This document shows positions 25,320 through 36,324 of a DNA stretch of 64,000 nt, piece after piece. Under the pieces are notes generated by a model. That model searched no databases. It was not told the origin of the DNA and was given only the letters and a program-made list of their open reading frames with translations. The position numbers were made by a program, and so were the translations under genes. Source of the stretch: Lachnospiraceae bacterium (GTDB lineage: Bacteria; Bacillota; Clostridia; Lachnospirales; Lachnospiraceae). Positions within the stretch are counted from its first letter, which is position 1. The number at the start of each line of letters is the position of its first letter. The stretch spans positions 1 to 64,000 of the forward strand of contig JAFYCS010000073.1 of assembly GCA_017539565.1 (NCBI GenBank), read 5' to 3'.

Positions 25320-27388
25320 TGCTTTTAACGGACGATATCAAAAGTTTAAAAGGTATAGCTGATAAGACGGCGGAGGCTTTCTACTCCGCCGGTCTTTTTA
25401 ACTTGAACGATCTGCTGCATTATTTCCCGCGCCGTTATGAAAGCTTAAGTGAGATCAGACCAATGGCGGGGATCAGTGCGGACGGTTATTATACACTTGA
25501 AGGACGTGTCAGCGGTGAGGCATCAAGTGTGTACCGTAACGGAAAGAATATGGTGCAGTTTGGATTTTCTGACGGGAGCGGATCTGCCAGGGTAACGGTG
25601 TTTAATATGCCCTGGCTTAAAAAGAGCCTTTTTCCCGGAAGAGAGCTTCTGATGCGCGTCTTTGCAAAGAGAAAAGGAATGCAGCTCTATCTTTCCCAGC
25701 CTAAATTCTTAAGCAGGGAAGAATATGAAGAGGGCCTGACTCATCTAAAGCCCGTATATCCCCTTACAAAAAAGTTAAATGATACGATGCTCAGAAAGGC
25801 TGTTGCCCGGGCTCTTCCGGTAGCGGAGGATATAAAGGAATACCTGCCGGAACAAGTGACAGCCGAGCGTGGTCTCATGTCGATACCTGAGGCAATCAGA
25901 AAGATGCATGCGCCTAAGGATATGGATGAAGTATATGACGCAAGACGGCGTCTTGCTTTTGATGAGTTCTTCCTGTTCCTGGCCAGGATGGAACTGTTAA
26001 AGGAAGGGGAAGAAAAGCCGGCCAGCAGCTATGTTATCGATAACGGTAAAGACAGTTTCGAAAGATTCAGTGCGCAGCTTCCTTTTGAACTGACAAATGC
26101 ACAGAAGGCATCCGTTGAAGATGTGTTCAGGGATATGAAGAGCGGTTATTGCATGAACCGTCTGCTGCAGGGAGATGTGGGCAGCGGAAAGACAGTAGTG
26201 GCATTTGCTGCGGCGCTGGCAGTATGTGATGCCGGGCATCAGGCTGCACTTATGGCACCTACGGAAGTATTGGCTAAACAGCACTATGATGATGCGGTGA
26301 GGATGAGTGAACAGTATGGTCTTGGGCTTAAACCCGTGCTGCTGAGCGGTTCACTGAAAGCTAAGGAGAAGAAAGCGGCTAAAGAAGGGATCTTGAGCGG
26401 TGAATACAATTTCCTTATAGGCACACATGCACTGATACAGGATGATGTTAAAGCCTGTGATCTGGCTCTTATGATAACTGATGAACAGCACCGTTTCGGA
26501 GTAAGGCAGAGGATGAGCCTTGCGGCAAAAGGAGAGGCTCCCCATGTGCTGGTGATGAGTGCAACACCCATTCCCAGGACACTCGGGCTGATACTATACG
26601 GTGATCTGGATGTATCGGTTATAAATGAGCTGCCTGCGGAGCGGCTGCCCATAAAGAATGCGGTCATGACAGAAGATGAACACGAGAAGATCTATCAGTT
26701 CATCTATAAACGCATAAGTGAAGGGCGGCAGGCTTATATTATCTGTCCCATGGTGGAAGAAGGCGGACTGGAGGATGTGACCAATGTCACCGAATACAGT
26801 GAAAGGCTTAAAAAGATATTCCCTCCCCATGTCAGGATAGAGATGCTCCACGGAAAGATGAAGCCGACGGAAAAGAATGATATAATGGGGCGCTTTGCTT
26901 CGGGAGAATGCGATATACTCATATCGACCACAGTTGTGGAAGTCGGGGTTAATGTACCCAATGCAACAGTGATGGTTGTGGAGAATGCGGAACGCTTCGG
27001 GCTCTCGCAGCTTCATCAGTTAAGGGGGCGCGTCGGCCGTGGTGCTTATCAGTCCTACTGTATTTTTGTGGCAGGCAGTGATGATGAGAACCTCAGCAAA
27101 CGTACCAAAGAACGTCTTAATGTGCTTAAGGAGACCAATGATGGTTTTAAGATAGCGGAAGAGGATCTTAAGCAGCGCGGTCCGGGGGATTTCTTCGGAC
27201 TGCGCCAGTCCGGACTCCCGTATTTTAAGATCGCCGATATATATACCGATGCACAGCTTCTCAAAGAGACAAAGCAGAGCCTTGAACGTATAATGTCATC
27301 GGATCCCGAAAGCCTTGAAAAGCTGAAGGCGGCACTGAAGGAAAAAGAGGAGATGACTTATTCCGATTTTCACGGAATTTGTCTGTAA
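25319..27388 (+). CDS. recG: ATP-dependent DNA helicase RecG
   Basis: A 689-residue helicase that reverses stalled forks and processes recombination intermediates. The N-terminal wedge/OB domain (~60-150) is followed by the helicase core: Walker A GDVGSGKT (285-292), motif II DEQHRFG, motif III SATPIPRT, and motif VI QLRGRVGRG. The C-terminal TRG-like region includes RLNVLKETNDGFKIAEEDL. The start overlaps the fakA stop (TAATG). Length is normal for the family. Confidence 0.97.
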   Translation: MLLTDDIKSLKGIADKTAEAFYSAGLFNLNDLLHYFPRRYESLSEIRPMAGISADGYYTLEGRVSGEASSVYRNGKNMVQFGFSDGSGSARVTVFNMPWLKKSLFPGRELLMRVFAKRKGMQLYLSQPKFLSREEYEEGLTHLKPVYPLTKKLNDTMLRKAVARALPVAEDIKEYLPEQVTAERGLMSIPEAIRKMHAPKDMDEVYDARRRLAFDEFFLFLARMELLKEGEEKPASSYVIDNGKDSFERFSAQLPFELTNAQKASVEDVFRDMKSGYCMNRLLQGDVGSGKTVVAFAAALAVCDAGHQAALMAPTEVLAKQHYDDAVRMSEQYGLGLKPVLLSGSLKAKEKKAAKEGILSGEYNFLIGTHALIQDDVKACDLALMITDEQHRFGVRQRMSLAAKGEAPHVLVMSATPIPRTLGLILYGDLDVSVINELPAERLPIKNAVMTEDEHEKIYQFIYKRISEGRQAYIICPMVEEGGLEDVTNVTEYSERLKKIFPPHVRIEMLHGKMKPTEKNDIMGRFASGECDILISTTVVEVGVNVPNATVMVVENAERFGLSQLHQLRGRVGRGAYQSYCIFVAGSDDENLSKRTKERLNVLKETNDGFKIAEEDLKQRGPGDFFGLRQSGLPYFKIADIYTDAQLLKETKQSLERIMSSDPESLEKLKAALKEKEEMTYSDFHGICL

Positions 27389-27412
27389 ACTCTAAGATAA
27401 ATGTGGTATAAT
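27384..27412 (+). promoter_or_regulatory. Candidate promoter for the EAL hybrid-kinase cluster
   Basis: TGTAAA (27384-27389, weak), 17-bp spacer, perfect TATAAT (27407-27412) after the recG stop. Confidence 0.5.
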
Positions 27413-27446
27413 CTCCCCAGGGATGTTTCTGTATGGGGGATGATAT

Positions 27447-30400
27447 TTGAAGGATCTGTTATCATTATTTTATGAATCATCTTTCTGCTTCGCGGGCTTC
27501 TTTATAGGCCTTTTTTCTCTTGTTTATACATTCTTAAACAAAAGGACCAAACAAAAACGAAATAAGACATATATCAATACCCTGATCTGTGTTATGATCG
27601 GGGCTTTGAGCAGCATAATCTCTGTTTATGCCATAGGTATAGGCGGCAATAACGAGCTGACTATGTTCATAAATGAGATAAGCCTTTTCGCATATTTCTT
27701 CTCGCATTCTCTGCTGGCTCCGCTTCTTTATGTTTATATGATCTATATCAGCGGATCGGTCTACAGATACAGGAAGCACAAAAGACATTTCACCATACTT
27801 ATGCTTCCTTTTGTGGTCATGCTATTACTTGTCTTAGCCAATCCCTTCAGCAGGATGCTCTATTTTGTGAATAAAGATCTGGAGTATGTCCGCGGACCGC
27901 TGATGATACTGTATTATTTGATCGGTACAGGGTATTTCGCATTGGCGCTTGCGGACCTGGGGAAAAGATGGAATATTGTGACATCAAAATGCCGCAACGG
28001 ACTCTGTTTTCTGTTCGGTCTTACGCTGCTGGGGATACTGATACAGTTTGTCTTCCCCGATCTTCAGGTGGAATTGTTCTTTGAAGCTATGGCACTTCTG
28101 TACGTTATGCTGTTTATTGAGAACGATGAGGAACGTATGGATGTTGCCGGCGGTCTGTTGAACCGTACCGCACTTGCGCTGGATCTGAAGAATTATACCA
28201 GTATCTGTCAGGAATTTGCCGTGATCGTGGTATATGTTAATGATGATGATGTGCTGGGAAAGCTTACCGGTAATTATAACCATGAAAGCCTTATAGACAA
28301 CGTTGCTGATTACTTAAAGACCATAATACCTTATTACAATATATACAAGGTCAGTACCCAGTGCTTTGTGCTGGTGGATATCGGAGCCGGCAGGGCAGAG
28401 ACTGAAGAGATGACCGCAAAGATACGGCAGCGTTTCAGTGAGCCTTTCAGGAACGAAGATGTGGAGCTTAAGCTTAAGACCCTTGTGATGCAGGCGTGTT
28501 ATCCCGAAGATATACAGTCTGCGGAAGAAGTTTTCCTTATGACTGATTCACCTGTGCCGCTGGATATGGCCGGCAATATTGTACCTGATGCCGGACTGCC
28601 CATGTTAAAACGCAGCGTGCAGATCGAACATGCCCTGCGCAGAGGTTTTGCGGAGCATAATTTTGAAGTATATTATCAACCTGTTTATTTCCTGGAGAAT
28701 CTTTCTATCCATTCTGCTGAAGCACTTATACGTCTTCATGATAACGAACTGGGAGATATCCCTCCCGCTGAATTCATACCGATCGCCGAACATGACGGGA
28801 TTATAGATGCTATAGGCAGATTTGTGCTTGAAGAGGCCTGCCTGTTCCTGTCCAGCGGTCTTCCTGTTGAAATGGGCATAGAGTATATAAGCGTGAATCT
28901 CTCCATACTGCAGTGTATGAGGCCCGGGTTTGCCAGGATGGCGAAGGATATGGTACTGCATTACGATATCTCACCTTCGCTGATAAGCTTTGAGATAAAG
29001 GAATCTGCGGCGGTAAATGATTTCTCCCTGTTGCAGGAGATCATTAATGAACTCAAGAGTTACGGTTTCCGTTTTTCGATGGATAGTTACGGAACGGGCT
29101 TTTCGGATATGAAGGCGTTGTATTCACTGGACTTTGATGTGATAAAGATCGACCGCAGTATATTAAACAGGGCTGATGACGGCAGTGTGGGCAGGGTCGT
29201 GCTGGAGACCTGTGTGCGTATGATAAGGCAGATGCACAAACGCATTCTGGTGGAAGGTGTTGAGAGTAAAGAACAGATAGAGCTGTTAAAGAAACTAGAT
29301 GTGGATTATGTACAGGGGTATTATTCTTCAAGACCGATCACCAAGAATGAGCTGCTGGGTATACTCAGAGTTACCGAATTGGCACGCATGGAGGAACGCA
29401 GGGCGATAGCTGCAAGTGAAGCCAAGTCCAGTTTCCTGGCCAATATGTCCCATGAGATCAGAACACCCATCAATGCGGTACTGGGTATGAACGAGATGAT
29501 ACTCAGGGAATGTGACGAAGCGCCTGTTATGCGTTATGCAAAAGAGATAGAAGCTGCCGGCCGTAACCTTTTATCACTTATCAATAATATTCTGGACTAT
29601 TCAAAGATCGAAGCCGGAGAGATGGAGATCGTGGAGGCAGAGTACGATCTTAAGTCAGCCTTAAGCGATATCATCAAGGAAGTGTATAAAAAGACCAACC
29701 AGAAACATCTTACCTTCAGGGTGTATATTTCCGAAGAACTACCCGCAAGGCTTTACGGTGACGAATTCCGCTTAAAGCAGATAATGATGAACATTCTGAA
29801 TAATGCAGTAAAGTATACGAATGAAGGCAGTGTGCATCTCACAATCGAAGGTGAATACTACAATGAAGATGAAGTGATACTTAAGATAATCGTTGAGGAT
29901 ACGGGCTGCGGTATCAGGGAAGAAGACCAGAGCAGGCTTTATGAGATGTTCCAGCGCCTGGATATGGAGAAGAACCGTACGGTAGAAGGTACGTGACTCG
30001 GACTGGCAATAAGCTATCATCTGCTTCAGATGATGCAGGGCCAGATAGAGGTGGACAGCGAATACGGAATGGGATCAACCTTTACGATACAGCTTATGCA
30101 GAAAGCCGTTGGCAAAGAGAAGATAAGGAGCTTTAAGCCGGATGAACTTAACGATATATACAGGGGCTTTAGCGGACCGAGGGATTTTACGGCTCCGGAT
30201 GCCAGATTGCTGGTGGTAGACGACACGCCGCTTAACCATACGGTCATAAAGGAACTGGTAAAGAAATGCGGAATGCAGATCGATACTGCTCTTTCGGGAG
30301 ATGAAGCACTTAAGATGGCCGGTGGTAAGTATTACGATCTGATATTTATGGATCAGCGTATGCCGGGACTGTCGGGAGCAGAGACCCTGGCGGAACTCAG

Positions 30401-30587
30401 GAAGAAGGAAGGTGCGGTCAGCCGCAGGGTACCGGTGATCTCAATGACTGCAAATTCCTATCCGGGTATTAAAGAAGCCGAAAGGTCTGCGGGGTTTGAG
30501 GATTATCTGGAGAAGCCCATAGAAAGCAACAAACTTATGGAACTGCTGATACAGTATCTGCCTGAGAGCAAGATATTCTATACATAG
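27447..30587 (+). pseudogene. Membrane EAL-hybrid histidine kinase A, interrupted by an in-frame TGA
   Basis: The frame runs 1047 codons but has TGA at 29994-29996 (codon 850). The reading frame continues unchanged after it, and the surrounding text is the kinase G2 box: GT-stop-LGLAI, where the third paralogue has GSGLGLAI, so a Gly GGA codon likely became TGA. Domains: ~7 membrane helices (1-225), a degenerate GGDEF domain (STQCF at the active site), an EAL domain (E425 of EAL kept, but loop-6 Asp pair is D546-S547), HisKA with H669, HATPase, and a receiver with D969. The start is TTG at 27447 after GGGGGA. If the stop is real, the product lacks the end of the ATPase and the receiver, and is likely unable to act as a normal kinase. 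Confidence 0.8.
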
Positions 30588-30597
30588 GCGGTGAAGG

Positions 30598-32505
30598 ATG
30601 ATATATGAGATTTTAAACAGATCGGCTTTCCTGATAGCTGCGCTTGTCATCCTGCTGATGGTGTTGGTGTACACCCTGCTGGTGAGAAGAAACGACCGGG
30701 CCAGGAATAAAGTCTTCATATTGATGATCGTCTTATCAGTCATCTGCACTGTGTGCGAGATGATCAAGCTCGTCGTGTACTTAATGATTACGGATAAGAC
30801 TTCAGCAATGGTGCTTTTGGACGGTGTGGAATTCCTGCATACGGGATTTCATGTACTGATACCCATGCTGTTCTGTTATTACATTATTTTGATCAACGGG
30901 TCACACAAGCATCTGCACGGCATAAAGAGATTTATATTCTTCCTTCCGATCATGGTGATAGAACTGCTGCTTTTGACCAATCCGCTTCATCAGCTTATGT
31001 ATGAACATGATGAAGCGCTTAAGTTTCATTCGGGCTTAGGATCGGTGGCGGGTTATGTTTTTGCTACGGTATATATCATAACAGCAGGCGTTAATCTTAT
31101 GAAATATAAAGATGCGATAAACAGGCGCAGACTGATATCCATGCTCATTCTGTTTCCGGTGATCATAGCGGGTATATTCTGCCATAAGTTCTTTGAGGGT
31201 GTTAATTGTGAGATGTTTGCCAGTGCATTAACGATGCTGGGCATCATGCTTACTATAGAGAATGAAGATGACCGTATGGATGCCGTATGTAAGATATATA
31301 ACCGCGCAGAACTCAAAATGAAGCTGGGTAACTTTTTAAGAGTCGGACAGAGCATAAATGTTATAACCATAAGGCTTACCAATTACGATATACTGATGCG
31401 GCTGTCGGGAAAGAGCGGTGTCGATCCTGTGATGAAGAGGGTTGCCGAATGTCTGAAGGAAGAATACAGCTGGTACCGTTTATACAGGTCATCCACTACA
31501 TCCTTTATGATACTGACAGATCTGGATAAAGAGGAGGCAGTTCAGCTTTCCGAAAGGATATATGTACGATTTGTGGAAGGAGTATATATTGACGGTATCG
31601 ATACGCCGGTCACGATACAGATGATGCGTACAGCGGTTCCCGGAGAACTTTCTACAGTAGAGGAACTTATGCTCATGGTCGACGGCCCGCTGCCTGCAGA
31701 TCTGGGCAAAGGCATTATAAGCGGAGATAAACTTAAGTATCTTACCAGGTCCAATAATCTGGAAGAGGCCATGCAGCGCGGTCTGGAAAACGGCGGCTTT
31801 TCCATAGAGTATCAGAGTGTACATGATATAGATGACCTTGAGCTTTGTGCAATAAAGGCCCTTGTGAGACTGACGGATGAAAAGCTGGGAGTTCTGATGC
31901 CCGGAGAATTCATACCTCAGGCAGAGCGTACGGGACAGATCAGGGAGATAGGAGATTTTGTGCTGGGTGAAGTTTGCCGTTTTATAAAAAGCGGTATACC
32001 TGCAAGGTGCGGATGCAGGCGTATATATGTTAATCTCAGTTTCCTGCAGTGCATGGCCCCGGATTACGCATCCCATATAATCAGTCTGGTAGAAAGCTAC
32101 GGTGTGGATCCCGGGATGATAATGTTCGAGATAACAAAGCCTGTTAACAAGAATGATTTTGAGATCCTGGAACGTTTTATGAAAACATTAAGGACCAGGG
32201 GCTTCGGATTCCTTATGGAAGACTTCGGTACTGGATATTCAAACGTCGAGGCAATCCTTGCATTGGATTTTGACGTGGTAAAGATAGACCGCTCAATACT
32301 GTGGGAAGCGGTTAAGAGCGAAAACGGAAAAGTAGTACTCGAGAATGCGATACATATGATCAGAGAACTGAAACGCAGGATACTGGCGGAAGGTATAGAA
32401 GACAGTTCGCAGATAGATATGCTCAGGGATCTGGAAGTGGATTACCTGATGGGCTATTTCTTCTCGCGGCCCTTCCCGGCAGACAGGATGGAAGAAGTTA
32501 TATGA
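30598..32505 (+). CDS. Membrane protein with degenerate GGDEF and inactive EAL domains (B)
   Basis: A 635-residue paralogue of its two neighbours, without kinase domains. About seven N-terminal membrane helices (1-220) precede a GGDEF-like domain with no GGDEF motif (SSTTSF) and an EAL-like domain. Key EAL residues are lost: EAL is KAL (K420), the helix Glu reads ITKP, loop 6 is E541-D542, and the QGY motif is MGY. It should therefore not hydrolyse cyclic di-GMP; ligand binding or a scaffold role is possible. It starts 10 bases after gene A and overlaps gene C by 4 bases. Confidence 0.85.
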   Translation: MIYEILNRSAFLIAALVILLMVLVYTLLVRRNDRARNKVFILMIVLSVICTVCEMIKLVVYLMITDKTSAMVLLDGVEFLHTGFHVLIPMLFCYYIILINGSHKHLHGIKRFIFFLPIMVIELLLLTNPLHQLMYEHDEALKFHSGLGSVAGYVFATVYIITAGVNLMKYKDAINRRRLISMLILFPVIIAGIFCHKFFEGVNCEMFASALTMLGIMLTIENEDDRMDAVCKIYNRAELKMKLGNFLRVGQSINVITIRLTNYDILMRLSGKSGVDPVMKRVAECLKEEYSWYRLYRSSTTSFMILTDLDKEEAVQLSERIYVRFVEGVYIDGIDTPVTIQMMRTAVPGELSTVEELMLMVDGPLPADLGKGIISGDKLKYLTRSNNLEEAMQRGLENGGFSIEYQSVHDIDDLELCAIKALVRLTDEKLGVLMPGEFIPQAERTGQIREIGDFVLGEVCRFIKSGIPARCGCRRIYVNLSFLQCMAPDYASHIISLVESYGVDPGMIMFEITKPVNKNDFEILERFMKTLRTRGFGFLMEDFGTGYSNVEAILALDFDVVKIDRSILWEAVKSENGKVVLENAIHMIRELKRRILAEGIEDSSQIDMLRDLEVDYLMGYFFSRPFPADRMEEVI

Positions 32506-35500
32506 CGGATATCTTTATGGCACAAATCCATGAGAGCGGTATCATGATCGCCACCATAATACTTGGTGTGTGTATTCTTCTTGTGACCCTGATCCAGCAC
32601 AGAACATACAAAAAACAGAACAGGATCTTCTGCGTAACGGTCATGCTGATCATGTTCAATGCATTAACGAGTGTCGGGGTGTTACTTGGTTCACCTTATT
32701 ACTTGCGGTCATATGCGGTAGCGGTGATGGTCCGCCTGATGCATTTTATGTACTTTATCACACATCCTTTGCTGGGAGCGGCATTCTTTAATTACGTTAT
32801 AGTCTGCTCAGGTGTGGCGGCCCGTATAGATGATTCAGTTAACAGTTTTAAAAAGAAGATGTATCAGCTGCCGGTATTCTTTATACTGGCTATGGGTTTG
32901 ACCAACCCTCTCACACATTTTGTATACAGCGTGGATAATAACGGACTGGTAATACGCGGTAAGGGTGAGATGATAATGTATGCGCTCTCCTTTGCGTATT
33001 TTGTTATGGTGCTGTGGACCATACTGCGTAACTGGAAGTTTATAAGCGGAAATAAGAAATGGACCGTAATACTTTTCCTTATGGTGACCTTAACGGGTAT
33101 CCTGCTGCAGCTTATGATCCCCAAGATAAGGAGTGAGCTCTTTGCGGAGATGATGGGGCTTATCGGCATGATGATGCTGGTAGAGAACGAAGATGACAGG
33201 ATGGATCTGTCTACAGGTGTATATAACCGTGCCGCACTTATGGCGGATCTTAAGACCTCATTAAGCCTGCTAGACAGTTTTAATGCTATATGTGTTCGTA
33301 TCACCAACGCAGATACACTGCAGAGGCTTATAGGTACCACCGACAGGGACCTGTTGATAGAGCTGGTATCCGATTATCTGAAAGAGATACATCCAAGGCA
33401 GTACATCTACCGTACTACACCTGATTCTTTCATGCTGATACATATAGGCACTACTACACAGACCGAGATAATGGGATCCGAGATATATGAGCGCCTTCTG
33501 GAGAAGTTTGAGTATCAGGATGCCAACATACTGCTCCAGGGAGTCGTGATGTGTGCTGATGTCACTTCCGTTTTTGAACGCAGGGATGATCTGATGCTCA
33601 TGTGTGACGGGCCCCTTCCGCCCAGGGAAAAGGATCATGTTTTAAAGGGGAATGAGCTGGGATACCTGGTACGCAGGGCGGAGGTGGAAAGTGCGCTGCA
33701 CCGTGGTCTGGCTGAACACCGCTTCGAAGTTTATTACCAGCCTGTATACCGTACAAAGGGAATGTCCATATATTCTGCTGAAGCACTGCTGCGACTGAAG
33801 GACAGTAAACTGGGAAATATTACTCCGGATGAATTCATACCCATAGCAGAGCAGAACGGGCTTATAGACAGCTTGGGAGATTATGTCCTCGAAGAGGTGT
33901 GTCTCTTCCTGTCAAGCGGTATCCCTACCGAGATGGGGCTGGATTGTATAGAGATAAACCTGTCCGTTCTCCAGTGTCTGCAGCCCGGGTTTGTGGAACG
34001 TGTCCGCGATATAGTCCGCAAGTATGATGTGGTCCCGCGGTTTATCAATTTTGAGGTAACGGAATCAGCAGCGGCCAGCGATTATGCGATGCTGGATACG
34101 GTACTCAGCGATCTTAAGGCATCGGGTTTCCTTTTGGCACTGGATGATTACGGCGTGGGTTATTCCAATGTACGTTCCGTATTTTCCATAGACTTCGATG
34201 TGGTAAAGATAGATAAGTCCATACTCTGGGAGGTCGGTAATATCAATGCTCCCGAAAAAGGCAAGGGACGTGTGATACTGGAGAATACGGTACGCATGAT
34301 ACGGGAGATGGATGTGAAGATACTGGTGGAAGGTGTCGAGACCCAGGAGCAGCTGTCACTTCTGGAATCCCTGGAAGTAGATTATCTGCAGGGATATTAC
34401 TTCTCGAGGCCAGTAAGTAAAAACGAACTGCTGGGCATACTGCGTGTAACAGAGCTGACCCGTATGGAGGAGCAGCGCGCGCGTGCGGCCAGCGATGCCA
34501 AGTCAAACTTCCTGGCTAATATGTCACATGAGATCCGTACGCCTATCAATGCAATACTGGGTATGAACGAGATGATACTCAGAGAGAGCAGGAATAACCA
34601 TATCCGGGAGTATGCGCAGAACATTGAGGGGGCAGGCCGTACACTTATTTCGCTTATCAATGACATTCTGGACTTCTCAAAGATAGAATCCGGCAGTATG
34701 GAGATACTGGACGCCGAATATGATCTGAGCTCTGTGGTCAACGACGTGGTGAATATGATACAGGTTAAGGCGGATGAGAAGGGGCTTAATTTTAATATAA
34801 GGGTCAATCCCGATCTTCCCGATACACTGTACGGCGATGGCATGCGTCTTCGCCAGATCATGGTCAACATACTCAATAATGCGGTTAAGTATACAAATAA
34901 GGGCAGTGTTACACTGGATATAAACGGACGGCTCATGGGCAGGGACCAGCTGCAGCTTATAATCGCAGTTACCGATACCGGTATAGGTATCAAGGAAGAG
35001 GACCAGAGCGGCCTGTTCAGGAAATACAGGCGCCTTGATGAAGGCATAAACCGTAATATCGAAGGAAGCGGTCTGGGACTGGCCATTACATACAGTCTTT
35101 TACAGATAATGCACGGCGAGATCGAATGCAGATCCGTCTATGGGGAAGGATCAACCTTTACGATAATACTGCCCCAGCGCATCATAAAACACGAGGCTAT
35201 AGGAGATTTCAGGAGCAGGTATCACAGCAATACCCGGGACAGGCTTTCTTACAGGGAATCCTTTAGGGCGCCTGATGCGAGGATACTGGTAGTGGATGAC
35301 ACACCGGTAAATCATCTGGTCATCAAAGAGCTGCTTAAACAGACCAGGATACAGATCGATACTGCGATGAGCGGCAAGGAATGCCTGGAAATGATCAAGG
35401 GAACAAAGTATGACGTGATACTTCTGGATTTCCGTATGCCTGAGATGGACGGTATAGAAACCCTGCATATTATGAGGGCTATGGGGGATCATCCCAATGC

Positions 35501-36299
35501 CGGAACCCCGGTGGTGGCCCTGACGGCAAATGCTGTAACCGGAGCCCGGGAAAGATTCCTGAACGAAGGCTTCGATGAATATATGATAAAACCGGTTGAC
35601 GGAGCCAAGCTTGAAGAAATGCTCATGAAGTATCTGCCTACTTCAAAGATGCTTGTGGCCGGAGGACTTGATGAGTCCGGAGACGAAGAGGTCTATGTCA
35701 GTCTTGAAGATCCCTGGCTGTCGGAGCTTAAAGAGCTGGATACCGAAACGGGTATAAAGAACTGCGGATCCGTATCTGGATACAAGAGTGTGCTGAAGAT
35801 CTTTTACGGCGGATGCAGGGAAAAGGCGGATGAGATAGAACGTTATTATAAAGAAGAGAAGTGGGAAGATTTCACTATACAGGTGCATGCCCTTAAAAGC
35901 TCTTCGCGTGTCATCGGTGCGGGAGAACTGTCTAAAGCAGCGGCTGATCTGGAAAAAGCAGGGAATGAGCTTGACATTGAGACGATAATGTCCGATACTG
36001 ATATATTGCTGAAAGATTATCGTAAACTGGGTGATCTGTTGGAGCGCGTGCTGGATGAAGAAAAGAGCGGAGCGGCTGATGAGGATAAGCCACTGATCAA
36101 AGAGGATGAACTCCGCGATGCATACGAGACCATGAAGGATTTTGCAAAGACCTATGATTACGACAGTATGATCTTTGTCCTTGATTCCCTGGGTGAATAC
36201 AGGGTAGATGAAGAAGATGCGGAGAAGCTTAAAAAGATACGTGCGCTGACAGAAGATTTTAAATGGGAAGAAATAAGCGATATGCTTAATGAAAACTGA
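32502..36299 (+). CDS. Membrane EAL-hybrid histidine kinase C (7TM, GGDEF-like, EAL, HisKA, HATPase, REC, HPt)
   Basis: A 1265-residue multidomain sensor. N-terminal membrane helices (~12-225) lead to a degenerate GGDEF (TPDSF) and an EAL domain with the expected catalytic set: E427 of EAL, INLS Asn, VTES Glu, D548-D549 in LDDYG, KIDK Lys, VEGVE Glu and LQGYY Gln. HisKA has H676, the G2 box is GSGLGLAI, the receiver has D976 in LLDFRMP, and the HPt domain has H1129 in HALKSSS. It could thus run a full internal phosphorelay and degrade cyclic di-GMP. The final ~80 residues are an acidic helical tail. A tandem-receiver protein follows after 25 bases and is a plausible partner. Confidence 0.9.
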   Translation: MTDIFMAQIHESGIMIATIILGVCILLVTLIQHRTYKKQNRIFCVTVMLIMFNALTSVGVLLGSPYYLRSYAVAVMVRLMHFMYFITHPLLGAAFFNYVIVCSGVAARIDDSVNSFKKKMYQLPVFFILAMGLTNPLTHFVYSVDNNGLVIRGKGEMIMYALSFAYFVMVLWTILRNWKFISGNKKWTVILFLMVTLTGILLQLMIPKIRSELFAEMMGLIGMMMLVENEDDRMDLSTGVYNRAALMADLKTSLSLLDSFNAICVRITNADTLQRLIGTTDRDLLIELVSDYLKEIHPRQYIYRTTPDSFMLIHIGTTTQTEIMGSEIYERLLEKFEYQDANILLQGVVMCADVTSVFERRDDLMLMCDGPLPPREKDHVLKGNELGYLVRRAEVESALHRGLAEHRFEVYYQPVYRTKGMSIYSAEALLRLKDSKLGNITPDEFIPIAEQNGLIDSLGDYVLEEVCLFLSSGIPTEMGLDCIEINLSVLQCLQPGFVERVRDIVRKYDVVPRFINFEVTESAAASDYAMLDTVLSDLKASGFLLALDDYGVGYSNVRSVFSIDFDVVKIDKSILWEVGNINAPEKGKGRVILENTVRMIREMDVKILVEGVETQEQLSLLESLEVDYLQGYYFSRPVSKNELLGILRVTELTRMEEQRARAASDAKSNFLANMSHEIRTPINAILGMNEMILRESRNNHIREYAQNIEGAGRTLISLINDILDFSKIESGSMEILDAEYDLSSVVNDVVNMIQVKADEKGLNFNIRVNPDLPDTLYGDGMRLRQIMVNILNNAVKYTNKGSVTLDINGRLMGRDQLQLIIAVTDTGIGIKEEDQSGLFRKYRRLDEGINRNIEGSGLGLAITYSLLQIMHGEIECRSVYGEGSTFTIILPQRIIKHEAIGDFRSRYHSNTRDRLSYRESFRAPDARILVVDDTPVNHLVIKELLKQTRIQIDTAMSGKECLEMIKGTKYDVILLDFRMPEMDGIETLHIMRAMGDHPNAGTPVVALTANAVTGARERFLNEGFDEYMIKPVDGAKLEEMLMKYLPTSKMLVAGGLDESGDEEVYVSLEDPWLSELKELDTETGIKNCGSVSGYKSVLKIFYGGCREKADEIERYYKEEKWEDFTIQVHALKSSSRVIGAGELSKAAADLEKAGNELDIETIMSDTDILLKDYRKLGDLLERVLDEEKSGAADEDKPLIKEDELRDAYETMKDFAKTYDYDSMIFVLDSLGEYRVDEEDAEKLKKIRALTEDFKWEEISDMLNEN

Positions 36300-36324
36300 T
36301 AAATAATACTTCAAGGAGTGACAA

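Noticed and set aside
29994..29996. TGA as selenocysteine codon
   Set aside because: The position matches Gly of the kinase G2 box, not a Cys/Sec site; no hairpin of SECIS type is obvious directly after it.
34397..35086. 229-codon minus-strand frame in hybrid kinase C
   Set aside because: Antisense shadow of strongly conserved kinase sequence, with low-complexity Ser/Leu text and no start signal.
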